64,000 nt of DNA from positions 1 to 64,000 of the forward strand of contig JAXGGA010002918.1 in assembly GCA_038373865.1 (NCBI GenBank), written 5' to 3'. Shown here one piece after another: positions 36,261 through 48,923 of this stretch (the stretch's first letter is position 1; the number at the start of each line of letters is the position of its first letter). The translations under genes were made by a program, and so were the position numbers. Under the pieces are notes generated by a model that made no database searches, was not told the DNA's origin, and saw nothing but the letters and a program-made list of their open reading frames with translations. This stretch comes from Uloborus plumipes. Lineage: Eukaryota > Arthropoda > Arachnida > Araneae > Uloboridae.

Positions 36261-37812
36261 AATTATGCATGTATACTGTGCTTATATAACTAAAAAAAAG
36301 AATAATTCCCACAAGATAAGTACTTGATTATGTGCAATAACTCTTGTGCATTCATAAACATCGCAGTTTTTTATGGTGAGTGATCCATTCTGGCCAGTAC
36401 TGTGTATGTTCGAATCGTTTTTCGCAAAGATTTTGTTTGCAAGAAATTTAAATTATTTTACTTTTACATAAAAATAAATTTGTGTCCGCTTTAAGCAAAT
36501 ACTAATTCCCTTAAAACTTGTATTTTGTGTCAGTATTGTCTCAAGTTTTCAGTCTTGGACCAAGGAAATTCAGTTATCGATGACTTCATTTTTCATTAAG
36601 TGCACAACATGAAACGCAAAATTACCGATACCTTTTCTTTGGCCATGTCAAGAAAATATTTTCTGCTATTACCGAAAAAACATGTCTGCTTATTTTATTC
36701 ATATTTCCCTTTTACAAAATGATTCGCAATATTCTGCGAGATTCCACTTATAGCTCAAAAAGGTATGCAAAATATGTAACGAGCAGTATAAACAAAAAAC
36801 CTCTCGTTTTATTTTTTAGTCTATTAGGCTAATGACACGCATATTTAAATAAAAAGTATAATGGGCATATACATCATTAATAGCCTCTATTACATCAATA
36901 TAAATCATAATCTTCCTCTGCCTCAAATTTCATAAAAACAACCAACGAAAATGGGGAAACATTTTCCAAGAAGCATAAAGCCTTTCCTCACAGACCATAT
37001 GCGCAAGAGCGTGACCCATATTAACTGCAGCTGAGAACATGCCCATCATTACCCATTTGAAACACAAAAATGAAAATAAATACCAGAGGAAAAAAAGTTC
37101 AAAGCATGAAAATGTATATGCATCAGGAAGAGCTCGGTATCACTTTCTTTTTCAATAGCTGAATAGGATTCATAACCTTGATGATACTTTGATTTTTTTT
37201 TTTCTTTGTTTCAACCTTGACCGTAAGACACGAACTGAGTAACAATTCTTCCACACTTGTAAGATGTTTGTATCACTTTTGACACGGTTAAGTAAGTTTG
37301 GCCAGACTTCGTTTTTTTTCCCTCGCTTATTATCGAATCAGGTTATAGTTCATGACTAACAGGTAATTAAATTTTTTATTATGTGACTTCTTCGCGGCTT
37401 TTTAATGTGGTATACTCGCGCTTCCAAGTTTAAATGATGGTCTTAGGACATTGATTTGCATATTTATGTAAAGTAACTTCTTTAATACTTAGCATTATTT
37501 TATACTCCGAATCCGTTTTCTTTTTTCAATCTCTTTCGGGATATTAAAATGTTTCGAACGGAAAAAGTCATGCTCAATCCGTTTGCACGGATGTGACAGT
37601 TTTACGCATACATTTAATTTATTCCTAGAATTTAAAAATTCCACTAGTGAAAATGCACATGAGGAATTAATTCTGGACACTTTTTATTTACTTATTTATT
37701 TATTTTGTAATATTTCATCATTTAACATTGTGTCATAAATTAGTAGATGTATTTATTTCTCTTAAATCATGCATTCATAACTTCTCTAATATGTATGTAT
37801 CTATTTCATGCG

Positions 37813-37853
<41 letters not shown>

Positions 37854-39546
37854 TTTTTTTTTTAAATTATCAAACAACAAATGTTACAATAACAATAATA
37901 TTAAATCAATATTTAATAATCAACATTCAAATCATAAATTGCATCAGTTTTAAGATAAAATGATGTAATATTTCGTTGCCAAGCTTATTATACAAATAAA
38001 TCAAAATTCATTTGAAAACGATTTTTGTCTATAGTTTGTATTTAAAAGTGACAAAATAAATAAATAAAGGTAATTTACGCATAAAATGAATTCCTACAAT
38101 GAATTCCTACATATTAGACAAATTATAAATAAATATTTTAAGTGAAATAAATAAATCTAATAATTCGTTATACAATTTTAAATGATGAAATCTTTAAAAA
38201 ATTGAAAAGTGTTCAGAATTAAGTTCACAAATGAACTGCTTAAAAATATCTCATTTTTGAAAATGATTGAGCAATCTATTGATTAGCAGGTATTTTGTTT
38301 GAATCAAAAACCAGTTATGTATCATCTGGGTCAAGTGCTTAATTTCTAGCCAAAGGAATAAGGTGCCCCTATAGGCCTAAGAATTTATTTGAAGACGTAA
38401 TTAGCCTTGAATTCCGCCTAATGTATGAAAATTCTAATAAAATTGAAAAGTACAAGAGATCAGCTCCCATGAGTTTCATGCAAATTAAACCCTGTCTAGG
38501 ACATTAATTAATAAAATATAATGTGCTAGTTTTCTGATATATGCTTGGAATTTCACAAGTAACAAAGTGCTATACATAACTATAAACGATACAACTTTGA
38601 TTGATATGCTTATATTATGTAGTTATTTTTTCAACTAACACAATACATTAAAAAAAATATTTTTCTAAATTAAAGCAGCAAACTTTTTCACCATAATTAT
38701 GACGATCCCATTTCTTCACAAGTAATGCAACTGTTAGTGCAATTTATCCTCATGTAGCTGTGGAATTCTTTTCATTTTTACTCGTACGTAGAACACTTTA
38801 TCATTGTGTGTGTGTGCAAATAATTCGAGACTTTTTGTGGACCGTAAATGCCTGACTTTTTTTTTAATGTGTTTTTCGGGTTTAATTTATGCTTAAATCA
38901 CGAGGAAAATACTTTTTAAACATATCAAAGTTTGACTTAAGTATGGTTTATGGTTCTAATAATATTTGACAACATCGGGCTTTTGGTGAAACAACAAGAA
39001 ACAATTACACTCAAATATCCTAGAACATCAGTAAATATTATAAAAATACTCATGTAGTAAAGTTTCATTCGTCACAATTGAAAAGTGTCCAGAACAAGAA
39101 TTAAGCATTCTCAAGAGTACAAAATTAAAGAAACGTGCTACATTTGCGAATTATTTTCCTACAGATTAGTGCTGTGTTTTACAAGCTGCGCTAAAATTGA
39201 TTGTCTCTTCTTTAGTGAGTATTTTATTGATTATCAGCAAAAACAGAGCTTTTTAATTTGTTCTCACAGTACTTTAGAAGACTAAATTGGGTATGTTGCT
39301 AAATGGCAACATGTGGCATTTATGAGTTAGTGGCAGATGTTTTAATATATTTTTCCAAGTCGTCTCACTAAAAGCTTTCCTCGCTATTTACAACCTTTTG
39401 GAGAATTGTAAAATCTGTCGAATATGTAATGAAAAGAGCTTAATTAAAAGTAGGAAAGGAAGCGGTATTTTGTTTGTAACTGTATAGATCATTTCCTTGC
39501 TTCAAATCTAGAAAAAGTTGTATTGGAAAAACCCAAATCACTCATA
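36261..39546. other. AT-rich non-coding stretch
   Basis: Nothing recognised except an (AT)n tract at 37817-37848, small ATAAATAA-type repeats, and a 15-bp direct duplication (ATGAATTCCTACA, about 38086-38112). Confidence 0.5.
37817..37848. repeat. (AT)n microsatellite
   Basis: About 15 AT units followed by a T run. Confidence 0.9.
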
Positions 39547-39956
39547 CACTGCAAAAAATGAACTGTTGTTTTTACAATATAATACTGGCAGTCGAGGTTC
39601 CAATTTAAAACCGTAAAATGCACAGTAATAAACTGTAAAACTAGACATTTTACAGTTTCTTACTGTAAAGTTAGAAATTTTAGTTTACAGTCGTAAAATT
39701 TAGCTGTATTATTCTGTAGAAACAACAGAATACTACTGGCAGCTGAGGTTCCAGTTTAAAATTTTAATATGCTCGGTAATAAACTGTAAAATTAACAATT
39801 TTGCAGTTAATTACTGTAAGATTAGCAATTTTACAGTTTAGCACTGTAAAAGTAGAGATTTTACAGTTTATTACTGTAAAATCAGCAATATTTACAGTTT
39901 ATCACTATAAAATTAGCTGTATTATACTGAAAAGGCAACATTCATTTTTTACAGTG
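39547..39956. mobile_element. MITE with internal ACTGTAAAA palindrome array, copy 3 (longest)
   Basis: A 410-bp copy with the best ends: CACTGCAAAAAATGAACTG at the left and, on the minus strand, CACTGTAAAAAATGAATG at the right. TA duplications lie at 39545-39546 and 39957-39958. The interior repeats a unit of about 31 bp built from TTTACAGTTTATTACTGTAA plus AATTAGCAA, more times than in the 261- and 290-bp copies. Length difference between copies is thus mainly due to unit number. Confidence 0.85.
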
Positions 39957-40039
39957 TAGGCTGCAATACAACAAGCGTTTTGGTCAAAAATCAGGTGTAA
40001 ATATGAAAATACAATCTTTTTAGCACAAATCATAATTTA

Positions 40040-40600
40040 ATTCATTGTAAAAACAATGCGTAAGGTTACCATTGTTTCTGGATGTAATGCCACACAATTC
40101 TGGAGTAAGCTGTTCTGATTTTAAGAAAACTAATTGTTTGGGGGAAAGTTTCACGCAGCCTGTGCGAAGTTCCTTCAAGCGTTTAAATTATTGCGGTATT
40201 ATTTAAAGCTCATGCGTTAAGACAAACATCGGTTGAGAACTCTCTGTTCATGGTTCGATCCTATCGTGTGTAATTAAAATAACATGTGTAAAGTTGAGTG
40301 GGAGAGGGGAAGCATAAACCTGATAAACATTAAATAAACGAACAATTGAAAGTAATCTTCCAGCCTGATGATTGCTCTTCTTTTTTTTTTGACAGAGAAT
40401 TCTTGTGTGACTTTACACACACAGACAGAAATTGCGGAAACGTTATGTTATAGTTACATTGCATTGGTGTTACCTTCCACAAGTGATTAGTTACTTTATA
40501 CCAGATATATCGGTTAAGTTATTCCGTAGCAGTAGAGGCAACACTGCTGCCACCGTATTTATGTAATAAGGTTACAAAAAAATTTCACTGTGTATTTGAC
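40040..40600 (+). repeat. dispersed repeat with tRNA-like B box, copy A
   Basis: Shares an ordered series of words with 48020-49030: ATTCTGGAGTAAG, GATTTTAAGAAAACT, a B-box-like GGTTCGATCC (40252-40261), TTCTTGTGTGACTT(T)AC, TGTTACCTTCC, TTACTTTATACCAG and GTAATAAGGT(T/C)AC. The A-box part of the tRNA-like region is not clear. This is a SINE-like or longer composite repeat; family unknown. Confidence 0.65.
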
Positions 40601-41069
40601 CAATTCATATAAACAAACTAAAACACAACTTATGCATTTTCCTTGGCAATAAAAATTTTAACCCGGTTGTCTCAAAATATGATTTTTTGAGTTCCGCCAT
40701 TGCAGCCCATGAGCGTCATATTATTCTTGTTTTTAATAAGCTCTACGGAAAATTATGTATTAACTTGTTCTATTGAATACAGAAATTATACAGCTCTTTT
40801 CAGCAAAGTATTAATAATGTGATGTTAACTAAATTGATTAAAAAGCATTAGGAATGATTTTTAGATTTAAGTAGTGGAAACACAAATTTCAAGCGAAAAA
40901 AAAATCATGCAATCAAATAATTCTGAAAAGCGGTAAAATAAATTAAATGTTTGAGTTAAATGAGTTTTCTCCGCTATCAGAAAATTACTAGGACAAATGC
41001 AAATATTTTCACCAAATATATTTCTTACAGTTGCAAACGAAGAAAAAACTGAAATCTAGCTATCATAAC

Positions 41070-42508
41070 CAGGGTTGCCAGATTTGCGAACTGTAAATAC
41101 GGGACAGGTTTATGGAAGAGGGGGGGGGGGTGAGAGACGAAGTCTAAAGGTTGAATTTTTACAACCTTGACTTTAATATCAAATGTTTCTCACAAATATA
41201 CATGAAGAAAAAAATACACAATGAGCATATGAAAATACATACAAATTAAAACTACATTCTTTGCCATTGCTTAGTGTTTTTTTCTTCATAAATTCTAGTC
41301 GGAAAAGGTTTAACACTAAATATCGGGAAAGTTTCTATTCCCCTGTTAATAGAACAAAAACCCTTTTTCCTCGTGCAAGCCAGTCATTTCAAATTTTGCC
41401 GAGGCGGGAAGGAGAGGTTTTTTTTCAATGTAAGGTATGCCAAAACAGAAAAAAAAATCACCCCCACTTTATGAAAATACATTAATTTCCCAAAACCAGG
41501 GATGGGCGAGGGGGGGGGACGATGGCTAACACCCTCTCTGAGCCCCCAAAGATGACACTGTCTTAAAGTGAAAAATACAATAGTCGTTTCTACTGATGAC
41601 TAATGTTTTGCATGTACTTTTTCAAAATGCTATACGAACCATTGGGGAAATTTGAATACGTGCAAAATAATTTTAATACGTCCGTAAGAAAAATTTTGAT
41701 TATAACTAAGGAGACATATAATTAAACCCTACTATGTAAACTAACTCTAGGAGATTTAGAATAAAATAAATAAAAATTCAATATTCAATATCTTTACGGG
41801 GAAAAAAACTCTACAGTTTTTCAGTATGATAACATAATAATTATTCTAATATAATGTCGTAATTTTTTTATAATCATGCTTGATACTTGATTTTAATGCT
41901 ATAATAATTCTTTCTTTCTAAGTTTTGATATGTCTTTAGGTTCCCATAAATCTCATTGCAGTTTATACTTCTGTCATTCGTGGTAAAAATCGGGTTTTTC
42001 ATATTTTAAAATTCCTATTTGTTTACTGAATGGAATAACATTTAGTGACGCCTTTTAGTATAAAAGCGAAGCAAAAGAAATTTCAAAAGATAAAGATCTA
42101 GGGACTAATATAAGTTGAACAGTTATATTTCTTTCATAAAGAAAAATTTGAGAAGTGCTTTATATAATAAGGTATAATAAATTCATTTACAAGGAGCTAC
42201 ACTTTTACAATGAACGACACTTTTGTTGAATTGATTGCCACAATGATTTCTACTCTAACTGAACAGAATACTAACATTACACTTTAGAACAGAAAAACAT
42301 GATTCAATTAATTTTCTTATCACTCGATTCTCTTATTTTATTTTTTTAACTTAATTTTTTCGGAAAATAATGTTTCGTTTTGTAAAATGTTGCTCTTAGC
42401 TTTAAAATACGGGACTTTAGCCGTCCCGTATCAAGGTTCCCCGGGACGCGGGACAATGTTTTAAAAAACGGGACTGTCCCTTGAAATCCGGGACGTCTGG
42501 CAACCCTG
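41070..42508. mobile_element. non-autonomous hAT element with perfect 8-bp target duplication
   Basis: A 1439-bp element between perfect ATCATAAC duplications (41062-41069 and 42509-42516). Left end CAGGGTTGCCAGATTTG; right end on the minus strand CAGGGTTGCCAGACGTC, 13 of 17 matching with the first 13 identical. CGGGAC words occur repeatedly just inside both ends, mostly at the right (six or so between 42411 and 42495), a typical array of subterminal transposase sites. No hAT transposase frame is present. A G11 run (41120-41130) lies near the left end, and a diverged relative of the 12558 MITE interior at about 41379-41562 may be nested in it. Confidence 0.92.
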
Positions 42509-42516
42509 ATCATAAC

Positions 42517-45420
42517 TGCATTTCATGATTGTTTTCGCTTTTAAAAGATCTCATCTATTTTATCGTTATATGAGTTCACTTTACATCGTAACAGCCTACT
42601 CACAGGAAACAAATACTTTTACGATTTGAAAATACCATTATCAATTCTTTTAATGTTAAGTCTTTTTCCATTATTTAATCTTCACTGCTGTCACTGCAAT
42701 GTTTTTCGGTTTTTATTGGTTTTTTCAGGGTGGAATTAAAATTATTTGATGATTTTAAATTTATCACGCTTGTTTAAAACAAATCGGAAAAAAAACTAAG
42801 TGGCTCAGTAAAATTTCCCGTCGATTCATATAACCCGTTTACTATGAAGCAAACTGTGAAAAAGTAATTAGAAGTGAGCTTTTGAGTGAGATATTTCAAA
42901 TATAAAGGTCTACATAAACGAAAGGTCTACATTATACGACGTCAAGTAGTTGCCAATCAAGTCGTTACTCAGGTAAATGCCAATCAGTAATTGAAAATAA
43001 CTTTAAATGCATCACAAAATTAACTGCAACTCTAGGTGATCTCTATTTCTGAAAAAAAAAATATTTTAAACCGTTTTGAATCTACCTATGATGAATTGAA
43101 CTTTCCGCAAACAAGGATTACTTGCTCGTGGAAAAATCGATTTAGCTCGTTTTGAGAAATATTTTCGCTTGGTTTTGCAAAATAATTTATTTCAAGAGTT
43201 GTGGGAAATATGAAAATAATTTTGTTCATGGTATTAAAGAAAGTGTATGTAAGAACGTTGATTTAGAAAAATAAACACCCCATAACCATTTTTGCAAAGC
43301 AACACTTTATCAATTGTAATGTATGCGGAAAATAGTCACATCACATGTATTGAGACGAAAAATAGTATTTAATTTGTCTTATTGCCAGTGAATATCATTG
43401 TAGATTATTATAGTTATCTAAAGCTACAACTTCAAAAATCGATGATTTAAAAAAAATCAAATTGAGTTAATCATTATTACTTATTTTTAGATTAAATTAA
43501 TTAATCTACGACTTATTCGTTATAGGTTTGAAACAACCCCTCATCATTTTCTTTCTAAATCCGCATTTTGTTTTAAATCTATGCATTATTCAGAAAAATA
43601 GAAGAAATATAATGAACTCAAATGCACTACTTTTAATTGAAATTTATCTTTTCTTTCTTAGTTTTCTCAAAACCATGTTTTCGAAATTTTCATTTAAAGT
43701 AATCAGCTCTAGAAAAAAAGTATTTACATTAAGTAGCATTTAAAACTTGCCAGAAACGATTACTGATTATATTGCTGTAATATAACGCTCTAAAAGCTTA
43801 TGTTCATGCAATATGTGGGTTTTAAACAATGATGTACTAAACTTAGGTGACGAAAATCACGTTTGTTTGGAGGAAATTTCAAACATTTAACTGTAAACCA
43901 TATTTTTAGTTAATTTTTTTCCGATTTTGGAGGGACATATACTTTTGCGGTATCAAGCGAAGAGATAGATATTTTTTTTTTTAATGTCAAAAAATGAATA
44001 CCCTCGAAGTGTAAAAGAAACTAGATTTTGCAGAAAAAAAGTGACTTTTTACCAAAAAAGACCTTTAAAATGTTTTTTAAACCAAAAAATTGTCAAAATG
44101 TATTATTTATGTCATATTTAAAAATATTTAGGGTGTTCACCTACCATATTTACCAGTTAAGTCATATACTGCTTATAAGAATATTATTAAAATATTCATG
44201 CTTTTCTAATTCACATAAAAGTCTGAATATTAATCATCACAGATAATCTGGCGTTCAATGTAGTTCTAATTTTAAACTTATCTTTTTTCAAGAATTTCTA
44301 AGTTCCAAACTCAAATTTTGTATCCACGGATTCCTGATTTTTTTTTTTTTTTTTTTGACTGAAAAGGGGAGTGTCTTAACTTATGTCTGTTTCATAAAGT
44401 TATTATCCGACTATCCGTGCTTTCCGTAAAAAACAAACGCTAAAGAGAGCAAAAACTCGGTAGTTGAGTGCATCGGGAGTCCATTTCCAAAAGACAAATT
44501 CAGCCCATTAAACTCTGAGCATCCTACAATGATAAATACCTAATACCTACGAACATAAGCTTATGCTCAATAGGGACATTTTCGTAATTATATATTAGCT
44601 AGCTCTCTTAATGGGAATGAATTAGCTTTTAAACGCTCAAATCTATCGCATAAATCCATTTACGTGTAAGTTAAGAACTGGACCAAAGCCAAGTACCGGT
44701 GTTTAAACTTAAGTAAAAGTAAATGACTTTTTGCAACACTTTAGTAGCTTTGCTCTCCTCCAAAATCATACTCCATCATAGGAAAAAATGGAGTTATCAA
44801 ACGAAATAATTTCACTTTATATCGTTTATTTCCGTCTGAAGTGCTTTAGGGTATTTTTTAGCTTGAGCAGACAAAGAGGTTAATGTTAACTGGTATTTGG
44901 CGTTTTATTTTTGGAAATTTTCATTGCGAGAAAAAACGTACATTGCAAACAACTCAATGGATGTTAAATAAAAATGCTCTTCACACATTAATAAAATTAG
45001 AGATAGCGACTGTACGTCTTAACGATAAAAAGAATTTCTTTAACTACAAAAATAAATAAAAGTCTAATGACCGAGTGAAGCTGACATTAACACATGAACA
45101 CAGTTCTGATATACAAATGAACTCGAAAACTAACAAAATCTGTTAACAACCTCCATTCTGATTACGGTCAGACACTCTCCCCCTCAGAAGAGCTATCATT
45201 TCTAGGTCAATCCGTTTATTTTACCTCAATGTAAGCTATGTTGAACTGAAAATAAAATCATTTGCAAAAGATTTTATGAAATTACTATAAAGACGTAAGA
45301 TTATGGCAAAAATTAAATCCTACTAATAAATTGAAAATGAAAATAGGTATATTCTTGCGTAGTTGGTATGTTTATGTTCATGGGTTCTTATTCATTTATT
45401 TGCACGACCGATTGTCATTT
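42517..45420. other. AT-rich non-coding stretch
   Basis: No feature recognised; homopolymer runs at 43972-43982 and 44339-44356. Confidence 0.5.
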
Positions 45421-45457
45421 TACTAAAGCTATATAATTAATGGGGGTAAAGCTATAT

Positions 45458-45514
45458 AATTTTTGTTTGGGGGGATGAGCATAAATTATCTGCTCATCCC
45501 CCCAAACAAAAATT
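45458..45514. repeat. 24-bp perfect inverted repeat at the 5' junction
   Basis: Arms 45458-45481 and 45491-45514 with a 9-nt loop TAAATTATC. The right arm is element coding sequence (in frame for HPPKQK). The left arm is its inverted copy and would have arisen during insertion. Confidence 0.9.
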
Positions 45515-46166
45515 AGCTGTTTTTAGAACTTTTGTTTCCCGTGCTTTGTCCATTTGTTCCAATTCTAGTTTACTTTCTGCTGAGCTTAATTATTTGAAAA
45601 GCATTGCTATGGACCGGGGGTTCACAGTCAGTGTCATAGATAACATTTATAAGAAATTAATCAATCCTACTGGTCGAAATCAAACACCTAATTGTGAGAA
45701 CTATTCCAACACCGTTGTTTTACCATATTTTCCCAGAATCAGCTTTCAGATTGCCAGAATTTTAAAAAAGTTCAATTTTTCGGTCGCCTTTTCTCCAGTG
45801 AACAAATTACAATTTTCGCAACTCAAACATCCTGTTCAGGGTCTTGATAGATGGGGTATTTATAATATTTCATGCCAATGTAAATTAACATATATAGGAC
45901 AGACACGACGCGCTTTAAAATTCCGTGTTAAAGAACATGAAAATTGTGTTAAAAAACAGGATTTCAAACGCTCTTCCATTGCCCAACATTGTTGGTCATG
46001 TGGCCATATTTTTGATTTTTCCTCTGCAAAAATTATCCATAGTTGTTCTTCGATTTTTGATTTAGATTTTTGGGAATCCTATTATATCTGGAAAAATTCA
46101 GATTTAGTTGTCAATGATCTGTCTAGCACCCCTCCTTTCCCGAACATTTGGAAATCTCTTATTTAA
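45486..46166 (+). pseudogene. Penelope-like polyprotein C-terminus with GIY-YIG endonuclease
   Basis: An open frame running from the hairpin loop to the stop at 46164-46166. The start has no proper ATG; the frame continues upstream through AHPPKQKLAVFRTFVSRAL, which matches the conserved region just after the reverse transcriptase (S-HP--K--V---L--RA). Further along comes GIYNISCQCKLTYIGQTRRA, which has the GIY and Y-I-G motifs, then the conserved R and EH of the nuclease (FRVKEHENC), and a Cys/His-rich segment (HCWSCGH) before the C-terminal end. This nuclease normally nicks the target for primed reverse transcription. The fragment is intact in frame for about 225 codons but lacks the N-terminus and polymerase, so it is a dead 5'-truncated copy. 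Lack of stops suggests it is fairly young. Confidence 0.9.
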
Positions 46167-46331
46167 AAACTTTTTCGTCTGTGACGTAATTTTTTGTTGC
46201 GCAGTTGTCGTGTCCAACCCTTGACGTAATAGTTTCTGCGTACCTACTCTTCCTGTTCTGTTTATTTACCCTCACGTTTCTCGCATTCCTGGTTCACTTG
46301 ACTGGTGTCAGTGAACCATCATCTTTTTGCA

Positions 46332-46366
46332 CTGATGATGGGGCTTCATTCATAATAGCCCCGAAA
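46332..46366 (+). ncRNA. hammerhead-ribozyme-like core in the Penelope 3' region
   Basis: CTGATGA (46332-46338), then a stem GGGGCT / AGCCCC with 11-nt loop, then GAAA (46363-46366). This is the conserved order of a hammerhead core, and such ribozymes are established components of Penelope-like elements. Against it: one unpaired T lies between CTGATGA and the stem, and I cannot draw a convincing stem I or an A-U-closed stem III (TAGC...GCTA follows the GAAA). It may be a decayed or variant form. Confidence 0.4.
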
Positions 46367-46499
46367 TAGCTATCTGCTAGAGTTTTCTAACTCTATTTTA
46401 ACCTTTTATTTGTACTTGTAGACACGTTGTCTTGTATTTTTAACTTCATCAATTGTACAAAGTTTTCGACTGCTTTTCTTACAAATACTAAAGCTATAT

Positions 46500-48019
46500 T
46501 TTATCCGAATAAGTGTTTCTGACTGCGAGTGTAAAGTGGTGTTAGTTACAAAACGCTGCGTTTCATATCTCGGTGAACATTGGTTGTACTAATGTCAAAC
46601 TTCTTGAGTTCGAGCTGTTTTTTTTTTGCTCTTGATTTCCCTAAATATAAGTTGAAGGACAAAGAATCCGTGTAAAAAGTTACATTTCGTATTTTTTCAC
46701 TATTTTTTTTTTTCGCTTTAAGCTCTTATTATCTTAACTCTGCACCTCATTTTAAGCATTCTTGCTATTGGAAGTAAACACCTAGGACGAACGGTTGCAA
46801 AAATAAAAGTCATTCAAGTTAAAACGGAGCACATTGTATAAAAAAATAAAACGAAAATCATTGGATATTTTCCTAGTTTATTTATTTATTTTTTGGAGCG
46901 TACAAGAAATGTAATAAAATAATGAGTTACATGCACCGAGGCTCACCACTTTTGTAGCAAAAAAAATCACTAGTTCACTATTTTATAGTTAAATTAAATA
47001 GCTTTATGAAGAAATGACACGAAGATCATATTTTTTTTCTATAACAAGCAAAACCGCATTAAAATTGCATTACATAAAGAATAAGTCATTCATTTACTAA
47101 TATTCTGCTAGAATCATAACATGTTTCTAAATTTAAACTTCGGCACTTTAAAACAATGTCACTTACGAAGAACGATTATTTTTAATTATTCTTCTTATAT
47201 TTTCCTGCTCCTTTATCAGCGTTCTTGTTTCTTGTAAGTATTTCGAATCGAGGCACGTTTAATATTTTTGACATGCAATATGCTGGTCAAAAAATATTAC
47301 TCGAATACAAAAAGAAACGTTAAGGGAAAAAAGTTAGTTAATTAAGAGACCGATTTTGCTCTCTGATGCTCGTATTATACAGCTAAATAGCTATTTTAGC
47401 TTTCCTAACGTAATGGTTTATTAAAGGTGTGCGTATGCATGACGTCAAAGAGATCCAAGTTACGGTTTTTCATTCCATCTATTTATAGCTTATTGAATGC
47501 ATAAGGTCATGCTTAATTAATTAGACTAGTATTCTAATCTTAGGAACTACTTGACATGGATTGGGAAAACTTACGATTTTATTTTTAATACGAAGTAGTA
47601 GTTACAGAATTTTATTGAGATATATAACGTACACTAAAAATCAATGGATAAAATTTAATGAATGAGTGTCGAACTTAAACCTTTGGTCGAAGAATTAAAG
47701 CTTTGCGAAAATTTGTCAGAGTTTTAGTCCGTTGTCTGTAAATTGATCAACTTAAAACTTAGTTCTATGTTTGATCTCCAACTGCTTCGAATTCGAAAGA
47801 AACCTCGATGGAACTCTTGTAATTGCCCATGAGAGTTTGCCTGATATAGCCTTCAAGCAGAAAAACCAGATCGAAGGTAACTAGACTGAGTATACGGACT
47901 ACTTTTAGTCTGTCAGACTAAGGAAGCTTTTTGGACCAAAGGCACATTCAGATTTGGGAAACTGATTGGTCTAACTTTCAGCTAAGTGGTTTCTCAATAG
48001 TGAGGTTTATTTAATTTCA
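46500..48019. other. AT-rich non-coding stretch
   Basis: Nothing recognised. Confidence 0.5.
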
Positions 48020-48923
48020 CACTAAAACAAAGGGTGGAAAGTTAGCATCGTTAATGGGTGTAACGTTATACAAATTCTGGAGTAAGTCGTGTCGATTTTA
48101 AGAAAACTCTAGTTGTCGGAGAAAACTCACGATGATTTGTATAAAGTTACGCCTTGCGTTAAAATTGCTTTTAAAACCGATGGAGAATTCAAAGCGCAAA
48201 GTTATGACACGCATCGACGCAGAGCTTCGTTTATCAACTCTGATAAACAAAACTAAGCCATGCGCCAGCTGCCAAACGGTCAAACGTGCTTGCTTTAGTA
48301 GTCGTCTGTGCGCAGTGAAGTCGGGGTTAAGGGTTCGATTCCACCCAGGGGGTTATTTCCTATGTTTGTGCTGTAAAAATGTCGCATGTGTAATTGAAAA
48401 AAAATTCGCATTGGTGTAAAATTGATTTATGCACTTTGGTTGTGAGAAACAATGAGTCTTAAAATGCAAATGATTGAAAAGAACATGGAGAAAAAAAGCT
48501 GTAAAAGGGATGCAAAACGAACCTACTATAGCAAAATATCAAAGATTATGGTTTTACTCGTTACTATATATGACATAAAATCATGGGCATGTGGTTGCAA
48601 GTTTCAAGTTTTGTAGCCAAATTTATTTTCATACTTCTAATTTAAAACGTATAAAAAGACGGTATTATCTGATCATTTTATAGCTTTGGATTATTTAAAT
48701 CATCGAATTGTTAACTTGAAGTATAAGTCAATTTGCTCATAAAATTGAGTAATCTTCCAAGGAGGTCTGATGAAAGCTATTTTTTGCTAATGATTAAACT
48801 TTTAAACTTTCCAACAATTTCGCTGCAAACTTAGAGAGGATTCTTGTGTAACTTCACGCATAAATTAGTGAAACAAATTAGAATTACAACATAGTAGCAT
48901 TACTAATGTGTAACCTTCCTAAA
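48020..48923 (+). repeat. dispersed repeat with tRNA-like B box, copy B
   Basis: A relative of 40040-40600 with the same order of words: ATTCTGGAGTAAG, GATTTTAAGAAAACT, a strong B box GGTTCGATTCC (48332-48342) within GGGTTCGATTCCACCC, and later TTCTTGTGTAACTTCACGC and GTGTAACCTTCC. A 95-codon frame at 48132-48419 crosses the repeat and is probably chance. The region between B box and tail is longer here than in copy A. Confidence 0.65.

Larger units (their letters stand above)
45435..46485 (+). mobile_element. 5'-truncated Penelope-like retroelement
   Basis: Bounded by a 14-bp target duplication TACTAAAGCTATAT (45421-45434 and 46486-46499). It keeps only the C-terminal end of the polyprotein (connector plus GIY-YIG endonuclease) and the 3' untranslated part; the reverse transcriptase is absent. 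The 5' junction has an inverted 24-bp copy of the retained start, forming a hairpin, plus a second copy of TAAAGCTATATAATT (45447-45461). 5' truncation and odd inverted junctions are well known for Penelope-like elements. Confidence 0.9.

Noticed and set aside
45421..45514. Transcription terminator or microRNA hairpin at the 24-bp inverted repeat
   Set aside because: The right arm is Penelope coding sequence and the left arm lies at the insertion junction, so an insertion by-product is the simpler explanation.
45546..46166. ATG-initiated gene starting at 45546
   Set aside because: The codon there is TTG and the frame is open further upstream into the hairpin; the protein is a truncated Penelope C-terminus.
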